From assembly GCA_965232465.1 (NCBI GenBank), contig OZ246977.1, positions 868,001 through 932,000 of the forward strand: 64,000 bases of DNA, in the 5' to 3' direction. Shown in pieces: positions 18,590 through 30,100 of the stretch. The position numbers and the translations under genes were made by a program. Source of the DNA: G965232465 sp965232465 (GTDB lineage Bacteria > Pseudomonadota > Alphaproteobacteria > JAQWUY01). The notes under the pieces are model-generated. The model ran no database searches. It was not told the DNA's origin and worked only from the letters and a program-made list of their open reading frames with translations. Numbering within the stretch: position 1 is the first letter of the stretch; every line of letters starts with the position of its first letter.

Positions 18590-19471
18590 TTATATGTGTT
18601 GTACTGTATATCCTGTGTGTAATAATGGCAATGCGTCTGTGCCATCTTGGGTTGTTGCCCTAAGGATAGTAATTGCCGTATCTGCACACTTAATCGCCCC
18701 TTCACACAGTATCATACCGGTTATACCGGTGCTAATATGGGGGGATACTTCCGTTTCCCACACGGTTATCTTTGCACCGTTTACATAAAAAAATGCCCCC
18801 GGATAGGGTTCCGATACCCCCCGTACCAAATTGTGAATCTGTTGTGCCCGCATGCGAAAATCTATTGCCCCATCGGCGGGGGTACGGCGGGGGTATATAC
18901 GGGCGTTGGGGGCGTTTTGGGGGGTGGCGGTTACGGTGCCGTTTAACATATCATGTATGGTGGTGTCAATCAGTGTGCGGGCAAGGGGGGTGATTTTTTG
19001 CATGACCGTGTGGGCGGTGTCGGTGGCGGTAATGGGGATGGCACGTTGTGCCACAATGTCGCCCCCGTCCACATGTTCCGACATTTTGTGCAGGGTAATC
19101 CCCGTTTGTGTTGCCCCACTGATAACCGCCCAATTTGTGGGTTGTGCCCCCCGAAAGGCGGGCAACAATGACCCATGTATATTATATGCCCCAAGCGGTC
19201 GGCACAGCAACCAATCCGTGGGCAACAGCTTACGATAATACGCACATATGACCATATCCCCCCCCTGTGCTTTAAGGTCCTTGGCGGTGGGGGTATGGGT
19301 ATGGGTGGGGAGTGTATGGGTGCGTGCCAACGCCCCCACATCCCGAAACCATTTGGGTTCATGGGGGTTGTCCACATGGGTGTATACATGGGTTACAGGG
19401 GCGTTATGATCTATGAGTGTCGCCAACACTTCATATCCAATATCTGCATATCCAAAAAATATAATGTTCAT
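18590..19471 (-). CDS. arnA: ArnA formyltransferase domain protein (UDP-L-Ara4N formyltransferase)
   Basis: 293 residues resembling the N-terminal half of ArnA: MNIIFFGYADIGYEVL, YTHVDNPHE, the formyl-THF site NIHGSLLPAFRGAQPTNW, GITLHKM and VDGGDIVAQ, then a C-terminal FMT subdomain (YPGAFFYVNGAKITVWE). The catalytic Asn-His-Asp set (NIHGS, VDGG) is present. It formylates UDP-Ara4N. Encoded 29 bases upstream of the separate dehydrogenase, so ArnA is split here. Confidence 0.9.
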   Translation of the reverse strand: MNIIFFGYADIGYEVLATLIDHNAPVTHVYTHVDNPHEPKWFRDVGALARTHTLPTHTHTPTAKDLKAQGGDMVICAYYRKLLPTDWLLCRPLGAYNIHGSLLPAFRGAQPTNWAVISGATQTGITLHKMSEHVDGGDIVAQRAIPITATDTAHTVMQKITPLARTLIDTTIHDMLNGTVTATPQNAPNARIYPRRTPADGAIDFRMRAQQIHNLVRGVSEPYPGAFFYVNGAKITVWETEVSPHISTGITGMILCEGAIKCADTAITILRATTQDGTDALPLLHTGYTVQHI

Positions 19472-19492
19472 GGTGTATAAAATTTATGCTGT

Positions 19493-20419
19493 TTACTTTT
19501 TTGGGCGGTGCAAGGTGCGGATTTCAAAACGGGGCCTGCCCCGTACTTGTTGATAAATGCGCCCAATATATTCGCCCATAATTCCAATGCCCATGATAAT
19601 CACCCCGATTAAGCCAAACAGGATGGCAAACAGGGTAAACACCCCTTCGGCTTCCGCCCCCAACACCAAACGGCGGTACATTAACAAAAGGAATAATGCA
19701 AAGGACCCGGAGGATACAAATACCCCAAACAAGGTAAAAATCTGTAACGGTACCAAAGAATATCCGGTCATTAAATCAAAATTTAATCGAATCAAACTAT
19801 ATAATGTATATTTGCTTTGTCCATGTGTCCGTTCCGCATGGGGGACCTGTATTTCCGTGGGATTTTTTGCGTAACTTTGGGCGGTGGCGGGAATAAACAT
19901 ATTGCTTTCATTGGTTTTTAAAATGCGTGTAACAATAGGGCGGGAATATCCCCGCAGCATACACCCTTGGTCTTTCATTTTAATGCCGGTAATAGCATGG
20001 CGGATGCCGTTGATAATGCGGCTGGCATTTTTGCGAAACATACTGTCTTGACGGTTGGCACGGTATGTGCCGACCACATCATGCCCCGATTGTAAGGCAT
20101 GTAATATTGTACCAATTTCTTCGGGGGGGTTTTGCAAATCCGCATCGAGGGTTATAATATAATCGCCTTTGGCATTTTCAAATCCCGCAATAATTGCCAT
20201 ATGTTGCCCATAATTCCCTTCGAAATCTATGACACAGGTTACTTCCGCCCGGGCACTATATTGGGACAGGAGCAACGACAACGAATTGTCCGTGCTGCCA
20301 TCGTTGGTGAATATAACTTCGTATGGGGTGTGTAATGCGTCTAGTGCCGCATAGGTGCGTTCAAACAACAAAGGTAAATTTTCTTGTTCATTATAAACAG
20401 GAATGACAACAGATAACAT
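19493..20419 (-). CDS. arnC: ArnC-like undecaprenyl-phosphate glycosyltransferase
   Basis: 308 residues from ATG at 20419 (MLSVVIPVYNEQENL), with AAGGAT upstream; the longer frame overlaps the SMR gene. GT2 fold: SVVIPVYNE, FTNDGSTDNS, GNYGQHMAIIAGFENA, LDADLQNPPEE, KDQGCMLRGYSR, then two C-terminal transmembrane helices (about 225-285). It is closest in pattern to ArnC, which puts Ara4FN on undecaprenyl phosphate. GtrB/DPM1-like enzymes share these motifs; the arn neighbours decide the call. Confidence 0.88.
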   Translation of the reverse strand: MLSVVIPVYNEQENLPLLFERTYAALDALHTPYEVIFTNDGSTDNSLSLLLSQYSARAEVTCVIDFEGNYGQHMAIIAGFENAKGDYIITLDADLQNPPEEIGTILHALQSGHDVVGTYRANRQDSMFRKNASRIINGIRHAITGIKMKDQGCMLRGYSRPIVTRILKTNESNMFIPATAQSYAKNPTEIQVPHAERTHGQSKYTLYSLIRLNFDLMTGYSLVPLQIFTLFGVFVSSGSFALFLLLMYRRLVLGAEAEGVFTLFAILFGLIGVIIMGIGIMGEYIGRIYQQVRGRPRFEIRTLHRPKK

Positions 20420-20439
20420 ATGTATTTTATCCTTAATTT

Positions 20440-20814
20440 TTATGGGCGCGACAGGCATATAACCCCTGCTATTATCAGGGTGATACCAAAAATTTTTGGG
20501 GCGGATAAAGGTTCTTGAAATAAAAAATATCCCGCAATGGCAACCACGATATACCCCATCGATAACAGGGGATAGGCATAGGACACATCGACCCGTGATA
20601 AGGCAAGAATCCACAATATAACCGATACACCATACAGAAACAGACCCAAAAATATCCACACATTAAAAATCGTGTGTATTCCAAGCGGGATGATATTATC
20701 GATACTAAGCGATATGCCACTTAGCCGTTCCGCCCCCTGTTTTAAGGCAAGCTGTGCCAGGGCATTTAAAAAAACACCGCTTAAAATCAAGGGTAAGTAA
20801 TGGGCTTGTATCAT
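20440..20814 (-). CDS. Small EamA/SMR-type transporter, ArnE/ArnF-like flippase subunit
   Basis: 124 residues from ATG at 20814, four predicted transmembrane helices: LILSGVFLNALAQLALKQGA, a helix near FNVWIFLGLFLYGVSVILWI, SYAYPLLSMGYIVVAIAGYF and IFGITLIIAGVICL. The size and the DVSYAYP(L)xSxGY motif fit the SMR-like ArnE/ArnF pair that flips undecaprenyl-phosphate-Ara4N across the inner membrane. Only one such gene is present. It is the first gene of the minus-strand set and lies next to a MITE copy. Confidence 0.8.
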   Translation of the reverse strand: MIQAHYLPLILSGVFLNALAQLALKQGAERLSGISLSIDNIIPLGIHTIFNVWIFLGLFLYGVSVILWILALSRVDVSYAYPLLSMGYIVVAIAGYFLFQEPLSAPKIFGITLIIAGVICLSRP

Positions 20815-20852
20815 ACCCTGATGTATACCACATGCCTTATAAAAATACAATA

Positions 20853-21110
20853 TGTATACTGTATTTGACTAAATGCGGTTGCAACCGCTTGCCACGCAGT
20901 GGCATTGTGGTGTCCGATCGGGGTGCAAAGTGGGGTGAACATGTGTGGGTTTTTGTCATGCAAGACATGGGTAAATCCACATCAAACGCAAGAGTATATA
21001 GAAAAGCTGGGGCGTTAGCCCCTTAGACTCACGATATAACCGACAAAATAAAACATGCAGTATAGTATGGCGAATCATTTTATATGAAATTAACTATACT
21101 GTATTTGTTT
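20853..21110. mobile_element. MITE-like element, copy 2
   Basis: Shares with 13612-13839 the 14-base palindrome GCGGTTGCAACCGC (20875-20888), TTGCCACGCAGTGGCATTGT, the hairpin GGGGCGTTAGCCCC and the right end down to ATTAACTATA. The middle differs and the left end is shortened. TATACTGTATTTG occurs at both edges as a direct repeat. It fills the gap between the SMR gene and the end of the giant adhesin gene, and nothing else is visible there. Confidence 0.62.
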
Positions 21111-21149
21111 CACATAAACCCCCCCACAATTTTAAGGGTACTTGCAATA

Positions 21150-24100
21150 TTATAAATCACAAAAAGGGGCACAGTCTTCTGATTTTAAGTATACATCGAT
21201 GAGTGTGGGTGTAAAGATATATTTCTTGGTATCCGGATTGCTAAATGCAAATCTTAGGTACATGGTGAAAGATTTAAGGCCAAGGAACTTACTGTGGTCT
21301 ACTATTGTACGATTGTTGGGGGCAGGACGGAATACCTTAGTTACAGTAAAACCTGTTTTGTTGTTATTTATGGGGGGCTCAGGCTGTAGAGTATTTAAAG
21401 TCAAGTCTGCCCCCCCTAAGGTACCACTTGCATCTGTCGCCATAGTCCAATGTGCGGTTACTTTTACACTGCTTGTTGTTACTAATATGGGGGATACCCC
21501 TGATACCATATCTTTGATAGTGTATATGTTACTGCTCTTTGTTAAGAAGGGATCCCTACTGGAACCTGTCCCTGTTGTAACATGTAGATTACCGGATGTA
21601 AGCGAAGTGGCAATGGTGGGCATAGATATCGTGTGTTTCGCAATGCTAAAGTTCGCCAGATCCAGTTTTCCGCTGTATTTTATGTTGCTATTTTTTGCAG
21701 TCATGGTAATAACGACTGTACCGCTTGATTCTGCACCGCTGATACCATCTGATGCGACGCTTAGCCCGGTGCTGATTGTATCGGGGGCATCGCTTGCTGT
21801 CCCTGCGGCGGTCCAGGTATAATCCTCATAGTTTGTGTTGGTGGGGAATCCCGCAAATGTCAGTGGAATTTTGCCCCCCCTATCTTTCCACTTGTTGTCT
21901 GTGCTGCTAACCGTCGGTTTGGGTGTATAATCGGCTAAGTTTTGCTTATCGATTTTAAAGTTTTCATGTTCTATTAGCTTGGGTAAACTGCCTTTTGCTG
22001 CACGGGTAATTTTTACCAGCAGAACCCCCCCTCTGGTGAGTTTAGTAGCATCAATTTGTCCTGTGTCTTTGTTAATCGCCCCTGTTAATGCACCGTTAAC
22101 GATACCTGCGGTGGTCGGTGCGAAACCAGGTACAGATATAGTATTTGCTAAAATCTCAAAGGTGAAATCGCTTGGGATCGTGTTGGTTCCTGTTGTAAAT
22201 GATACACCATTATCATTAAGGTTTAATTTATAATCTGTGGTATACGATTTACCCCATGCACCTGACCCTGAACGGGTGGCGGAACTTATGCGTGTTGGTT
22301 GTGTGGATATTTTTATGGTGGCGGTCTCATCTTCATATTTGGTGCTTTCAAATGTGGCGGTAATGGTGGTGGATGTGGTGAATGCATCTTTGATGGTGAT
22401 GCTGTTATCGTTATTAATAACCAACTTGGTATTGCCATCTGTGTTGGCTAGGCTTTTTAGGGTCCAATCGTCTTTTTTACTGCTTCCCCCTGTTACAGAT
22501 AATGTCCCTTGTATACTAGCGGCGCCAATTGTTTTATCGCCAGAACCGGATACATAGGGTACAATAAGATCTGCCATACTTAGGGTACCTGTCGCTTTTT
22601 GTTTATTAATGCTAAAGTCCGCTGTACGAATGGAGCCAGAGTATTGGGGGTTATTGGATTTTGCGGTTATGGTCATTTCTATTGTACCCGCCGATGTTGC
22701 CCCGCTGATGTCCCCACTGGTTTGGTCGATGGTTAATGTACCGCTCGGGACATTCCCTGATTTACCTTGAACCGTCCAAGTATAATGGGGGGGTGTTGTG
22801 TTGCCCGGCAAGGTATAGTCTAGGTTAATCTTGGTGGCCATATTGTTTTTCCATATACCATCTTCTCCGCTTGCTTTTGTTACCGCTGGGGGTGTGGTTA
22901 CATCCGTTCCCAGTACTTGCTTATCGACAGTAAAGTTTTGGTATTCTATCAATTGGGCAAGACCGCCTTTTGCTTTTCGGGTAATTTTTATCAGCAGAAT
23001 CCCCCCTCTGGTTAGTTTAGTAGCATCAATTTTTCCGTTGTGTTGGTCAATCGCCCCGGCTTGTGCAATACCTGCGGTGGTGGATGTGAAACCAGATACA
23101 GATACAGTATGGGGCAAAATTTCAAAGGTATAATCGCCAGGAACCGTGATGCTTCCTGTTGTAAAGCTTACGCCATTATCGAGAAAGATGAACCTATAAT
23201 GTGTGGCATAGGTTTTACCCCATGTCCCTGATCCTAAACGGGCAGAAGAACTCAATTGTGTCGGCTGTGTGGACACTTCAACATCAGCGGTCTTCTGTTC
23301 ATATTTGGTGCTTTCAAATGTGGCGGTAATGGTGGTGGATGTGGTGATTGCCCCTTTGACGGTGATGGTGTTATCGTTATTAATAACCAAATTGGCATTG
23401 CCACCTGTATTGCGCAGGCTTTTTAAGGTCCAATCCCCTGTGCTACTGCTACCGCTAACTATCGATAACTTACTTAGTATATCATTAACCCTAATCGTTT
23501 TATCTTTGGATACACCGGGTCTGTAGGATACAATAATATCTGCCAATTTTAGCGTACCTGTTTCCGTTTGTTTTGCGATGGTAAAGTCCGCTGTACGCAT
23601 ATTCCCCGAATACTTTTTGTTCGTGCTTTTTGCGGTGATGGTGATCTCTGCTGTACCGCCCGATTTCGCCCCACTGATATGCCCATTGCCGTCGATGGCT
23701 AATGTACCATCGGGTTCTGCCCCTGATTTTTTGTCCACTTTCCAACTGTAGTCGGATGTACTTGTACCGCCCGGTAAAGTATAGTTTAATTTAATCTTGG
23801 CGGAAGTATCCGATTTCCATTTGCCATCTTCATTGGTCGCTTTTGCCACCGCTGGGGGGGTGGTTACATCTGTGCCTAGAACCTGCTTGGTAATGGTAAA
23901 GTCCGCCAGATCCACTTGTCCGCTGTATTTGCTGTCATCAGATTTTGCCCGCATGGTAATAACCGCTTTACCGCCTGATGTTGCCCCGGTTAAGCCATCC
24001 GATGCGACGCTTAGCCCGGCACTAATTTCATCAGGTTTGTCATTGCCGGTTTTACCTGCCACCGTCCACGAATAATCCCCAAACGCTGTGCCGCTGGGCA

Positions 24101-27100
24101 ATCCGGCAAATGCCAATGGGATTTTTGCCCCGCTGGTTTTCCATGTGCTGTCTGTGCTGCTCACCGTCGGTTTGGTTATATCACTGGCTAAATCCTGCTT
24201 AGTAATGGTAAAGTCCGCCAGATTGACTTGTCCAGTGTACTTGCTGTCATCAGATTTTGCCTGCATGGTAATAATCACTTTACCGCCTGATGTTGCCCCG
24301 GTTAAGCCATCCGCTGCGACGCTTAGCCCGGCACTAATTTCATCAGGTTTGTCATTGCCTGCTTTACCTGCCACCGTCCACGAATAATCCCCAAAGCCTG
24401 TGCCGTTGGGCAACCCGGCAAATGCCAATGGGATTTTTGCCCCGCTGGTTTTCCACTTGCTGTCTGTGCTGCTCACCGTCGGTTTGGTTATATCACTGGC
24501 CAAATCTTGTTTCCCCACAGTAAGGTTTACATAACCTGTGGTTTCGGGCAGTCCCCCTTTGGGATCACGGACAATTTTTATCAACAGTGTACCTGATTTG
24601 GTAAGTTTGGTGGCATTAATAATCCCTGTGTTGGCGGCAATAGCCTGTCCATTAACAATCCCTGCGGTGGTCGCTTTTGTTCCCGATGGGGCATCATTAG
24701 GCACAGCACCCGTAACAACAGAAAATGTGTAATCGCCACTGGCACCTGTTGTAAATGTTACGCCATTATCAGTAAGATTTAAGGCATAATCCACAGTATA
24801 CGATTTCCCCCACTTTCCCTTTCCTGCGGGGGTGCCATCAATCAATTGTGTCGGCCGTGTGGACAATTTAAAGGTTTTGGTCACATTTTCGTATTTGGTG
24901 CTTTCAAATACAACGGTAATGGTCGTAGGTGTGTTGATTGCCCCCGATATGACCAGACCTAAGCCCCCACTCACAGGAAAGCCAACACTTGCATGGTTAT
25001 CTGTATTGGTTAGGCTTTTTACCGTCCAATCGCTTCTGGAACTACCGGTTGCTGTTAATTGCCCCAGTATATCCGCCGCTCGTACCGTTTCAGTACCCGA
25101 TACATAGGTTACAACAAGGTTGGCTACGCTTAGGGTATTTGCATGTACCGTTTGTTTATTGATGGTTACATCCACATCCCGGGTAATCGTTTCGTATTTA
25201 TCATTCGCCGCATAGGTAATTTTCACTTTTACCACCCCACTTTGGGCGGTTTTGCCAATCTTACCATCGCTCGACGCCACTGTGATAGCATTCCCCCCTG
25301 TGGTCGGACCCGCATCCGTACCGGATGCTGTCAAGGCGTATGTGGCGGTACCAATCCCCGTAGGTAGATTCGTCGGTGTATAAGTTACCGTTCTACTTGC
25401 CGTTGCCCATGGAATACCCCCAGCCGATACCGTAAACCCGCTGTGGTCGCTGCTATCCTGTTTGGTTACGGTGATATTTTCATAATCTATTAACTCCGGC
25501 AATCCACCTTTGGCTTTACGGACAATTTTTACCAACAGGTCGCCCGATTTGGTCAGTGCCATCCCATTAATCGCCCCAGTGTTGGCGTTAATCGCCGTTT
25601 TCGATGTGTCAAGGATACCAGTCGAGCTTACTTTTGTTCCCGACGGTGCATCACTAGGCACATTACCCGTAACAATCGTAAAGGTATAATCGCCCGGCGT
25701 TGAGGTGGCACCTTTTATAAAGGTTACGCTCGTATCGCCCACCGTATCAGACAGTTTTAGCTTATAATCCGCCGCAACGCTAAATCCTATGCCCCATTTA
25801 CCCGATACGCCCGTACGGGTATCGCCAGTGCTCATTGTCCCGGCACCAGTCGATAGTTCAAAGGTGGCGGTTTTATCCGTGTATTTATCACTTGCGAAGG
25901 TGGCGGTAACCGTGGTACTGGTGGGTATTGCCCCCTTAATGGTGATTGCCTTATTGTTGACGATAACAAACTTCGTATTCCCCGCACTATCTGTGTCTGC
26001 TAGGCTTTTTAAGGTCCAATCCGATGTTGCCCCTAAACCACCGGCACTGGGTACACCCAATTTCCCTGCTATGGTGGCGGTGTTTACCACTTTATCACCG
26101 GATCCCCCATACGGTATCACAAGGTCGTCCATGCTTAATGCACCCGTGCCCACTTGTTTATTGATGGTTACATCCACATTTCTGGTGATGGTTTCGTATT
26201 TATCGTTGGCGGGATAGGTAACCCGCACTTTTACTACCCCACCCTTAGTGGTTTTGCCAATCTTACCATCGCTCGACGCTACCGTGATAGCACTCGCCCC
26301 TGTGGTCGGTCCAGCAGTCGTACCCGATGCTGTCAAAGCGTATGTGGCGGTGCCAATACCCGCAGGGGCATTTGTTCGTGTATAGGTAACCGCTGTACTT
26401 GCCGTTGCCCATGCAATAGCCCCAGCGGATACGCTAAACCCGGTGTGGTCGCTACTATCTTGTTTGCTAACCGTAAAGTTTTGATATTCTGTAACCGTAT
26501 CTACACTGCCCCTTTTGGCACGGAAAATTTTTATCAATAAAGTACCCGATTTGGTCAGCTTCGTTCCATCAATCGCCCCGGTTCTGGCGGTAATAGCTGT
26601 TTGTCCATTGGCAACAATACCTGCGGTGGTTGCTTTTGTCCCCGATGGGGCATCATTAGGCACCGCACCTGTAATAATCGAAAAGGTATAATCTGATTGT
26701 AAAAATGTTACCCCATTAACCGCAGGTCTTAAATTATAATCTGCAGTATACGCTTTACCCCATTTACCTGACCCCGTGCGAGGTCCTTTACTTATCTTCG
26801 ACGGCTCCGTCGACAATTCAAATGTGGCAGTCTTATTTTCATATGCAGGGTGTGATAATACGGCGGTAACTGTTGTTTTGGTTTTAATCTCATCGGATAT
26901 GGTTAGGGTTTTGCCCCCGCCCGTTACAGCAAGATCGCCGTTGTTATCCGAATCGGCAACGCTTACCAGTGTCCACTCAGATTTTTGTGTTTGTGCTGTA
27001 CCTGTACTGCTTACAGACAATTGCCCCAGTATCTCAGCGGTGGTAACCACTTTATTCCCATCCCCATCCGCATAGAATATGACAAGATCCGCCATGCTCA

Positions 27101-30100
27101 ACGAATCCGTTCCCGTTTGCTTGGCAATAGCAAAGTCCGCTAAGGTCATGGTGCCACTGTATTTATCCCCTTTGGCGGTCAGGGTAATAACCACTGTACC
27201 CCCAGATGTTGCCCCGAATATTTGTCCAAGGGAATTGATTTGTATATTCCCACTGGGGGCGTTGCTTGCTTTTTTGGCAACACTCCAATCGAATGCATTA
27301 GCACTTTGACCACCAGGCAGGTTGATATATGCCATACCAAATGTAGTTGCAGGATTGGTTTTCCATTTGAAATCGTCTAGGAATGGCGATATGGTTGGGA
27401 TGGTGGTTACATCTGTACCCAATACTTGCTTGCTTACCGTAATATTTTCATAGTCAATAAGTTCGGGCAATCCCCCTTTGGCTTTGCGGACGATTTTTAC
27501 CAACAAGGTTCCTGATTTGGTCAGTTTATTGGCTACAATCGCCCCGGTGTTGGCGTTAATCGCCCCAGTTAAGGCACCCGTTACAATATTCGCAGTGGTG
27601 GCGTCTTTGCCCCCCTTACCCCCATCACTGGTGGGTAAAATAGTAAAGGTATAATCGCCCGGCGTCGTCGTTGCACCTTTGGTAAAGGTTACCGTTGTAT
27701 CGCCCACACTATCAGTCAGTTTTAATTTATAATCCGCCGCAGTGCTAAACCCTATACCCCATTTACCGGATAGTCCCGTCCGGGTATCGCCGGTGCTCAT
27801 TGCCCCGGCACCAGTCGATAGTTCAAAGGTGGCGGTCTTATCCGTGTATTTATCACTTTCGAAGGTAGCGGTAACCGTTGTACTGGTGGGTATTGCCCCG
27901 GATATGGTCAAAGTCTTGCCACTATCCGTTTCAGCAAGATTCGAATGACTATCCGTATCCGCTAGGCTTTTTAAGGTCCACTCAGATTTTGCCCCTAAGC
28001 TATTTGGTACGGTTAATTTCCCTGTTATGGTGGCGGTGCTTACTTTTGTATCCCCCGAACCCCCATATGGTATCACAAAGTTCCCCATGCTTAATGCACC
28101 CGTTCCCGCTTGCTTATTGATGGTTACATCCACATCTCGGGTAATCGTTTCATATTTATCGTTTGCCGCATAGGTAATCTTCACTTTTACCACCCCACCC
28201 TTAGTGGTTTTGCCAATCTTACCATCGCTCGACGCCACCGTGATAGCATCCCCCCCTGTGGTCGCACCCGCCGTTGTCCCCGATGTTACCAATGCATATG
28301 TGGCGGTGCCAATACCCGCAGGTTTGCTGGCATTTTCCGTATACGAAACCGTTTGGCTATTTGCGTTCCATGCAATAGCCCCAGCGGATACACTAAACCC
28401 GCTGTGGTCGCTGCTATCCTGTTTACTAACTGTAAAGTTTTGATATTCTGTAACCGTATCTACACTGCCCCTTTTGGCACGGACAATTTTTATCAGCAAA
28501 GTACCCGATTTGGTCAGTGCCGCCGCATTAATAGCTCCAGTGTTGGTGTTAATAGCTGTTTTCGATGTGTCAAGGATACCGGTCGTGGTTGCTTTTGTCC
28601 CCGAGGGGGCATCACTAGGCACCGCACCCGTAACAATTGAGAAGGTATAATCTGATTGTACAAATGTTACCCCATTGACCGCAGGTCTTAAATTATAATC
28701 CGCAGTATACGATTTACCCCACTTTCCTGACCCCGTGCGAGGTCCATTACTTATCTTCGACCGCTCCGTCGACAATTCAAATGTCGCAGTCTTATTTTCA
28801 TATGCAGGGTGTGATAATACGGCGGTAACTGTTGTTTTGGTTTTAATCTCATCGGATATGGTTAGGGTTTTGCCCCCGCCACTCACCGCAAGATCCCCAT
28901 TGTTATCCGTATTGGCAACGCTTACCAATGTCCACTCAGATTTTTGTGTTTGTGCTGTACCTGTACTGGATACAGACAATTGCCCCAGTATCTCAGCGGT
29001 GGTAACCACTTTATTCCCATCCCCATCCGCATAGAATATGACAAGATCCGCCATGCTCAGGGTATCCGATGTGGTTTGCTTGGCAATGGTAAATGCCGCT
29101 AGGTCAAAACTGCCACTGTATTTATCGTTGTTGCTAGCCGATGCGGTCATGGTAATACTCACTGTACCAGCGGAGGTTGCCTTGCTGATTTTACCATTTG
29201 CATCAATTTCCAATAGACCACTGGCGGTGGTGCTCTTAATACCCCAGCCAAACGCACTGGCACTTAGCCCGCCGGGCAGGTTGGTATATTTTAGGTCAAA
29301 TTTGGTATTCCCCGTTTTCCACTTATTGTCGCCACTGTTTAACGATATGGTCGGGATTGTCGTTACATCCGTACCCAGTACTTGCCTGTCCACTGTGATA
29401 TTTTCATAATCTGTCAATGCGGGCAATCCGCCTTTGGCTGCACGGACGATTTTTACCAACACTTTACCTGATTTATTCAATTTGCTGCCATCAATCGCCC
29501 CGGTGTTGGCGTTAATCGCCCCGGCTTGTGCAATACCTGCGGTGGTGGCGTCTTTGCCCCCTTTGCCCCCATCACTGGTGGGTACAATCGTAAAGGTGTA
29601 ATCGCCTGCGTTCGTTGTATCGCCTTTTGTAAAGGTTACGGTCGTATCGCCCACTGTATCAGACAGTTTTAATTTATAATCCGCCGCTGTGGTAAACCCT
29701 ACACCCCATTTACCTCTTAATCCCGTCCGGGTGGCACTCGTATCAGTCATTTCCCCCGCCCCAGTCGACAGTTCAAAGGCGGCGGACTTATCCGTGTATT
29801 TATCACTCTGGAAGGTAGCGGTAACCGTGGTACTGGTGGTGATCGCCCCGGATATGGTCAAAGTTTTGCCACTATCCGTTTCAGCAAGATTCGAATGACT
29901 ATCCGTATCCGCTAGGCTTTTTAAGGTCCAATCGGATGTTGCCCCTAAACCACCGGCACTGGGTACGCCCAATTTCCCTGTTATGGTGGCGGTGCTTACC
30001 GCTTTAGTACCCGACGCATACGGTATCACAAGGTTCCCCATAGTCAATGCCCCTGTGCCCACTTGCTTACTGACGGGTACACTCACATCTCTGGTAATCG

